Origin: Thermoanaerobaculia bacterium
Lineage (GTDB): Bacteria; Acidobacteriota; Thermoanaerobaculia; Multivoradales; J023
Direction of reading: 5' to 3'
DNA: 38,403 nt
Assembly (NCBI GenBank): GCA_028066595.1
Contig: JALCBJ010000061.1
Coordinates: 1-38,403, forward strand
Translations under genes and position numbers: made by a program
In this document: positions 34,462-38,403 of the stretch, piece by piece
Numbering within the stretch: position 1 is the stretch's first letter
Layout of the letters: every line of letters begins with the position of its first letter
The notes under the pieces: model-generated
The model's database searches: none
The model's input: only the letters and a program-made list of their open reading frames with translations
Told to the model about the DNA's origin: nothing

Positions 34462-36270
34462 ATGAGCTGGATCGATCCCGAGCTTCGTTGGCTGCTCCGT
34501 CGCGCGCGGCCGCACCGGATCCTGTACACCAGCCAGCTATGGCTGGTGTTGGTGTCGAGCCTCCTGGCTCTACTCGACCCCTTACTGCTGCGCTGGCTGA
34601 TCGACGGTGTACTGACGTGGCGCCAACACGACATGCTGCCCTGGCTCGCCGCTTCGTTCTTCGGGCTGTTTTTGTTCCACTACGGTTTCGCCAGCCTGGC
34701 CCTGATGCTCGACGCCTATGCTCGCGAACGCCTCAGTCTGTCGATTCGTCTAGGGCTTCTACGCCGGCTGCAGTGGCAGAGCGCGGGATTCTTCGATCAC
34801 CACACGGAAGGCGACCTGCTGCACCGGCTGGAGCAGGATGTAGAGCAGATCTGTCAGCTGAGCGGCACCTCGCTCGCCGCACTGCTCCGGGTGGTGGTGA
34901 CCACGGTTCTGACAGTCGCCATCATGTCGCTCCTGAGTTGGAAGCTGACGCTCTTGGTGCTGCCGCTCGTGCCGTGCATGCTGCTGCTTCGTAAGTTCGG
35001 TACGCCACGCTTGCGAGAAGCGAGCGACAGGGCGCAGCGAGCCTCGGCCCGTCGGCTCGCCTTCGCCCAGGATCATCTCGGCTGCGTCGAACAGGTGCAA
35101 CTGCTCGGATGTCAGGTGGCGGAGCGTCGCCGCTATCTAGCGCTGGCCCGGCGATCGCTCGATGCCGCCGTTCGTCGGCGAGGCCAAGAGCTCGGGCTCG
35201 ACGGCGCCACACAGCTTACGGTCGCGGCCGCCAGTGCCGTGGTGCTTGGATTCGGCGGAGCCCAAGTGCTCGCCGGGACCCTGACCGTGGGCGGCTTGGT
35301 GGCGTTCTATACGTATCTTTCCGGCGTCTTCGGTCCCGCGCAGACCCTGGTGCAGGTGTACTCCAACTGGCAGCGAGCCAGTGCCGGCATCCGTCGTGTG
35401 CGCTCCGTGCTGGAGGAGCCTCTCGCCGTGGCGGAGCCGGCCCACCCGCGCAGCTTGCCCGATGACATTCCGCTGTCCGTGGAGCTGTCGGGAATCTGTT
35501 TCCGCTATTCCGGGAGTCGTGCGCGCGACTCGGTACCGACGCTGGATGATCTCGACCTTCGTATCGCCTCTCGAGAGCGCGTCGCTCTGATCGGCGCCAG
35601 CGGCAGCGGCAAGAGCACGCTCGTGCGCCTCTTGGTACGCGCCTATGAGCCCGGCGAGGGCCACGTACGACTCAGTGGGGTCGACCTGGGGAACGTGAGC
35701 TCAAAGGAGCTACGGTCTCGTGTCGCTTGCGTACCCCAGGAGGCGGTGCTCTTCAGCACGACGATCCGCGAGAACCTGCTTTCCGCAGACTCGCGAGCGG
35801 ACGACGATCGGCTGATCTCCGCCCTGGATATGGCGCAGTTGGGCGATCTCGTCCGACGGTTGCCGGGAGGGCTGGATGCGGAGATCGGTGCTCGCGGCTC
35901 CAGGCTATCGGGTGGGCAGCGCCAGCGTCTGGCCGTCGCCCGCGCGATCCTGCAAGAGCCGCAACTGCTGATTCTCGACGAGGCGACTTCAGCCCTCGAC
36001 CACAACACCGAACGCCGTCTCCTCGAGGCTCTGCAGCCGTTCGTCGTACACCGGACGGTGATCCTCGTGTCTCATCGCACAGCGGCTGTTCGCTGGGCCA
36101 CCCGTATCGTCATGCTCGGAGAAGGTCGCGTCGTGGCCGACGGGAGCCACGACACGCTGTACCGGAGCTCGTCGGCCTACCGCAGCCTGTCGGATGAGCT
36201 GTGCTCCGCCGATGCGGTGGGCCATCCGGAGCGGAGCGCTCCTCGGTTGCCGCTGCGAGAGGTGTCGTGA
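34462..36270 (+). CDS. ABC exporter for the lasso peptide (membrane and ATPase domains fused)
   Basis: A 602-residue half-transporter with a six-span membrane domain (about 20-300) and a C-terminal nucleotide-binding domain. Motifs are Walker A GASGSGKST at 378-386, a Q-loop around VACVPQEAVLF (421-431), signature LSGGQRQ at 482-488, Walker B LLILDEA at 502-508 and switch His538. It has no N-terminal C39 peptidase domain, so leader removal must be done by B2. It should pump the finished peptide out and give self-protection. It starts just after the terminator and shares ATGA with the HlyD gene, which suggests that the two proteins form one export system. Confidence 0.92.
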   Translation: MSWIDPELRWLLRRARPHRILYTSQLWLVLVSSLLALLDPLLLRWLIDGVLTWRQHDMLPWLAASFFGLFLFHYGFASLALMLDAYARERLSLSIRLGLLRRLQWQSAGFFDHHTEGDLLHRLEQDVEQICQLSGTSLAALLRVVVTTVLTVAIMSLLSWKLTLLVLPLVPCMLLLRKFGTPRLREASDRAQRASARRLAFAQDHLGCVEQVQLLGCQVAERRRYLALARRSLDAAVRRRGQELGLDGATQLTVAAASAVVLGFGGAQVLAGTLTVGGLVAFYTYLSGVFGPAQTLVQVYSNWQRASAGIRRVRSVLEEPLAVAEPAHPRSLPDDIPLSVELSGICFRYSGSRARDSVPTLDDLDLRIASRERVALIGASGSGKSTLVRLLVRAYEPGEGHVRLSGVDLGNVSSKELRSRVACVPQEAVLFSTTIRENLLSADSRADDDRLISALDMAQLGDLVRRLPGGLDAEIGARGSRLSGGQRQRLAVARAILQEPQLLILDEATSALDHNTERRLLEALQPFVVHRTVILVSHRTAAVRWATRIVMLGEGRVVADGSHDTLYRSSSAYRSLSDELCSADAVGHPERSAPRLPLREVS

Positions 36271-37439
36271 TGCCGATCGGCTGCTTGCTGCGTGCCCTTC
36301 CCGCAGCGCTGGGAGTGCTCTTGGTCGCGATGTCGACGCTGCTGGTGATCCTGCAGGTCGAGCCCACGCTCGATCTCCCGGCGGAAGTGCGTGTGCGCGA
36401 CTACCATCGCGTCCGCGTCGCGGTGGAAGGTAGGGTCGCGCGCGTGCTCGTCAGCCCCGGAGACCACGTCGCTCGGGGCGACCACCTCGTGACGCTGGAA
36501 GATCCCCTCGCGGACCGAGTGCTTCGCGATCGGCGACGTGAGTTGTTGCAGCTCGAGCGGCAGCTCGAGCGGCTCCAGCTGGAACGAAACAGGCTCGTCG
36601 AGTACGAGAACGCCGAGGAGGCGGAGCGTGCGAGCCAGCGTGTGGCAGCGCTTCGTCTCGAAGCTGCGGTGGCTGCGTCGCGCGCAGAGCAGGCAGCGAT
36701 CGATCTGGAGGCTGCGCGTCAACGGCTGGATCGAAGTCGACGTTTGCAGGAAGCCGGTCTGCAGAGCGAGGTAGCGCTCGCGGAGCAGCGCTTCGCCGTC
36801 GAGAGTCGGAGTCAGGTGTTGGGGCAGCGGCGTATGGAAGCGGAAATCCTCGAACGGCAGCGCGCGGCGGAGGCCAAGGAGGCAGAGCGCTTGCAAGTAC
36901 GTCAGTCGATCCGGATGGCAGCGCTCGACGCCCAACTCCAGGATCTGGAGGACCAGCACCGCACGTTGCTGAGAGCGATCGCCGGGTTGGAGGATGCCGT
37001 AGCGAGCCGCGAGATCCGAGCCGCGCTCGACGGAGTGGTCTCCGGCGAAGAGGCATCGGACCTGACCGGACGCTGGGTACGTGTTGGCGACGAGCTCTTG
37101 ACGATTTTCGACCCGGCTTCCATCGAGTTGCGCGCACAGATTCCCCAGGAGGCTCTGGTACAGATCGAGGCGGGGGATCCCGTACGGGCGGAGATCTCAG
37201 GTCTGCCACGCCAGCGCTACGGTCTTTTTGAGGGTCGGGTAGGGAGTGTGTCTCAGACGCCGAACGCGATGGCCGGAGGCGTGAGCTATGCCGTTGTCGT
37301 GAGGCTCGATCGTCCTTGGATCGACTTGGACGATAAGCAGTTCTATCTTCGTTCGGGTATGAGCGGTCGCGCCGAAGTAGCTTACCGTGGCCCGGTTCGT
37401 CTGGCGCGGCGCCTGGGTGAGCTGTTGCTGGGCGAGTGA
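36270..37439 (+). CDS. HlyD-family membrane fusion (periplasmic adaptor) protein
   Basis: A 389-residue adaptor with one N-terminal membrane span (about 8-30), a lipoyl-like half (VRVAVEGRVARVLVSPGDHVARGDHLVTLEDP, about 49-80) and a long alpha-helical coiled-coil hairpin (about 85-240). The second lipoyl-like half follows (REIRAALDGVVSGEEASDL), then a beta-barrel and membrane-proximal part. Such proteins link an inner-membrane exporter to an outer-membrane channel in Gram-negative cells. The start ATG overlaps the ABC stop (TGATG), with GAGAGGT upstream; the open frame begins at 36201 within the ABC gene. No TolC-like channel gene is seen nearby, so a housekeeping one is probably used. A dedicated HlyD partner is unusual for a lasso cluster. 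Confidence 0.9.
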   Translation: MPIGCLLRALPAALGVLLVAMSTLLVILQVEPTLDLPAEVRVRDYHRVRVAVEGRVARVLVSPGDHVARGDHLVTLEDPLADRVLRDRRRELLQLERQLERLQLERNRLVEYENAEEAERASQRVAALRLEAAVAASRAEQAAIDLEAARQRLDRSRRLQEAGLQSEVALAEQRFAVESRSQVLGQRRMEAEILERQRAAEAKEAERLQVRQSIRMAALDAQLQDLEDQHRTLLRAIAGLEDAVASREIRAALDGVVSGEEASDLTGRWVRVGDELLTIFDPASIELRAQIPQEALVQIEAGDPVRAEISGLPRQRYGLFEGRVGSVSQTPNAMAGGVSYAVVVRLDRPWIDLDDKQFYLRSGMSGRAEVAYRGPVRLARRLGELLLGE

Positions 37440-37594
37440 CGCGTTTCGTGCGGCACGAAGTCTGAAACATGTCACCGAGTTGTTACCTTCGGTACGAGAG
37501 CGCCATCCAGGCACAAGATCGCATAGTGGATGAGTTAGTCTATGGATCTGTCGAAACTATCTAGTGCGGTGGTCGTCTAGAAACATCCATCAGA

Positions 37595-37870
37595 TTCGAG
37601 GCTTCTTGGTCCTGGTAGGGCACCGCTTGATTAGAGCCTTCCTGTTTGTTTCGAGAATTCCTGGTCCTGACAAGGCGCGCCGACGAGGAATAGCAGGCCT
37701 ATTTCGAGGAGAAGCAACGCCGTCCAGGGCCAGGAAGACCCGAAACAAGCGGAAGGGAATTGTCAAACGGTGCACTGGGGCTTGCCGAAGAGGAATAGCA
37801 GCGCTATTTCGAGTAGAGCCAACGCCGTCAGAGGCGACAAGGCCTGGAATGGGCGGATGGGACAAAACGA
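37595..37870. repeat. Cluster of diverged direct and inverted repeats
   Basis: This part of the gap after the HlyD gene (37440-37920) holds related copies. A 40-bp unit at 37685-37724 recurs at 37790-37829 (period 105 nt) with 35 of 40 bases identical. Each copy has an AATAG...CTATT hairpin near its start. The sequence before it at about 37648-37690 is an imperfect inverted copy of about 37700-37748 (both carry a TGTTTCG...TTCCTGG-type core), and about 37595-37625 is a further diverged copy of that arm. Frames in it also repeat but look like shadows. It resembles a small interspersed palindromic element cluster; whether it is transcribed is unknown. Confidence 0.7.
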
Positions 37871-37920
37871 ACACAGACTAGGCTTTGTGACGAACACTCT
37901 TGCCCCCAAGGAGGCTGGTG

Positions 37921-38238
37921 ATGAGGAGCTCGTTCCGCAACGTCGCGCAACAGAATTCGCTCATGTCCCGCAAAAGCTTTGTGACCGCCTTCACCGTGAT
38001 TGTTCTCCTCGCGATCGCCGGCTATGCCGCAGGTGTGGGAGGGGAGGGAGACCCGGAGATGATCGGCGAATCTTGGGTCTATTCTGCAGCTGCGGAGGCG
38101 CGAGATTCCGTGGTGGACTGCGGTACCGACGCGAAGTGTATGGAGTGGTGTTTTCTCTACCAAGGCGGCACTGCCGTCGGTACGGGACGGATCTGCTGCG
38201 TCGAGGACGGAACGGAAAGGGTGCTCGGCTGCGGGTGA
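37921..38238 (+). CDS. Small secreted six-cysteine protein, unknown function
   Basis: A 105-residue protein with an N-terminal export signal (VTAFTVIVLLAIAGYAAGV, about 21-39) and a mature part carrying six cysteines (67, 73, 77, 92, 93 and 104) in the pattern C-x5-C-x3-C-x14-CC-x10-C. This implies up to three disulfides. AAGGAGG just upstream supports the ATG at 37921; the frame could open at 37900, and Met15 (37963) is another possible start. It is separated from the lasso operon by the repeat cluster. I recognise no family. It might be a secreted Cys-rich effector or small envelope protein. No toxin or bacteriocin motif was seen, so no role is assigned. Confidence 0.65.
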   Translation: MRSSFRNVAQQNSLMSRKSFVTAFTVIVLLAIAGYAAGVGGEGDPEMIGESWVYSAAAEARDSVVDCGTDAKCMEWCFLYQGGTAVGTGRICCVEDGTERVLGCG

Positions 38239-38403
38239 GGACGGGTCCGGACAATACGGCCTTCGGGCTGGCCAGACGTAGAGTCCGCATCGTTCGACGT
38301 GGGGCGTACAGAAGGCGATCCGACAAAGTTTCGAGTCGAGTGATCCGATCCAATCGCGGTCCGCGCCTTGGACCGTGAAGCCGGTGGACCCGATGATGAG
38401 TTA

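Noticed and set aside
37445..37459. Small hairpin (TTCGTG/CACGAA) after the HlyD gene as a terminator
   Set aside because: Only six base pairs with no T-tract; too weak to call.
37469..37564. 31-residue frame after the HlyD gene as a second precursor
   Set aside because: No ribosome binding site, no Y-x2-P-x-L leader pattern, and no acidic residue in a suitable ring position.
1..38403. CRISPR arrays, rRNA, tRNA, insertion-sequence transposases
   Set aside because: No regular direct-repeat spacer pattern, no conserved RNA gene signature and no transposase motifs were seen.

Overview
This is a GC-rich, gene-dense window from a Gram-negative bacterium, most likely Acidobacteriota and possibly near class Thermoanaerobaculia. 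That placement is an inference. It rests on several secreted proteins of the acidobacterial VWFA-related type, a GWxTD/VWA protein, a CRTAC1-like repeat protein, abundant TPR proteins, and a split heptose pathway for lipopolysaccharide inner core. No rRNA, tRNA or CRISPR array was seen.

Layout. 1-1126: recombination scar holding a truncated MobF/TrwC relaxase, a startless frame upstream of it, and the 3' part of a membrane protein. 1172-5950 (minus): two adjacent secreted VWA-type proteins. 6109-7830 (minus): PilB-type pilus ATPase. 7981-10540 (minus): rfaE1-rfaE2-waaC, which make ADP-heptose and transfer it to lipid A-Kdo. 10616-11784 (plus): smpB and an AMMECR1 protein. 11970-12434 (minus): secreted YHS protein. 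12582-17404 (minus): compact three-gene unit with a divergent secreted guanidino-modifying-enzyme-like protein, a small secreted protein, and a membrane glycosyltransferase fused to TPRs. 17602-23135 (plus): VWFA protein, CRTAC1-like protein and TPR protein. 23207-26799 (minus): another VWFA protein and another TPR protein. 27042-30186 (plus): ECF sigma factor and a FecR-domain membrane protein, ending in a strong terminator that lies inside the convergent alpha/beta-hydrolase gene (30193-31272, minus).

The highlight is 31428-37439 (plus), a complete lasso-peptide biosynthetic cluster. It has an RRE protein (B1), a transglutaminase-like leader peptidase (B2), an asparagine-synthetase-like macrolactam cyclase (C), a 39-residue precursor (A, 34291-34410), an intrinsic terminator, an ABC exporter (D) and a HlyD-type membrane fusion protein. 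The precursor has the full leader pattern Y-x2-P-x-L-x3-G-x5-T-x and a predicted 19-residue core AFVGGTIADNDCVYRDGWA with an Ala1-Asp9 ring. The order B1-B2-C-A-D-HlyD, the 23-bp C/A overlap, the attenuator and the HlyD partner are all atypical.

After the cluster, about 480 bp without a convincing gene holds diverged direct and inverted repeats (about 37595-37870). A small secreted six-cysteine protein follows (37921-38238). I see nothing in the last 165 bp.
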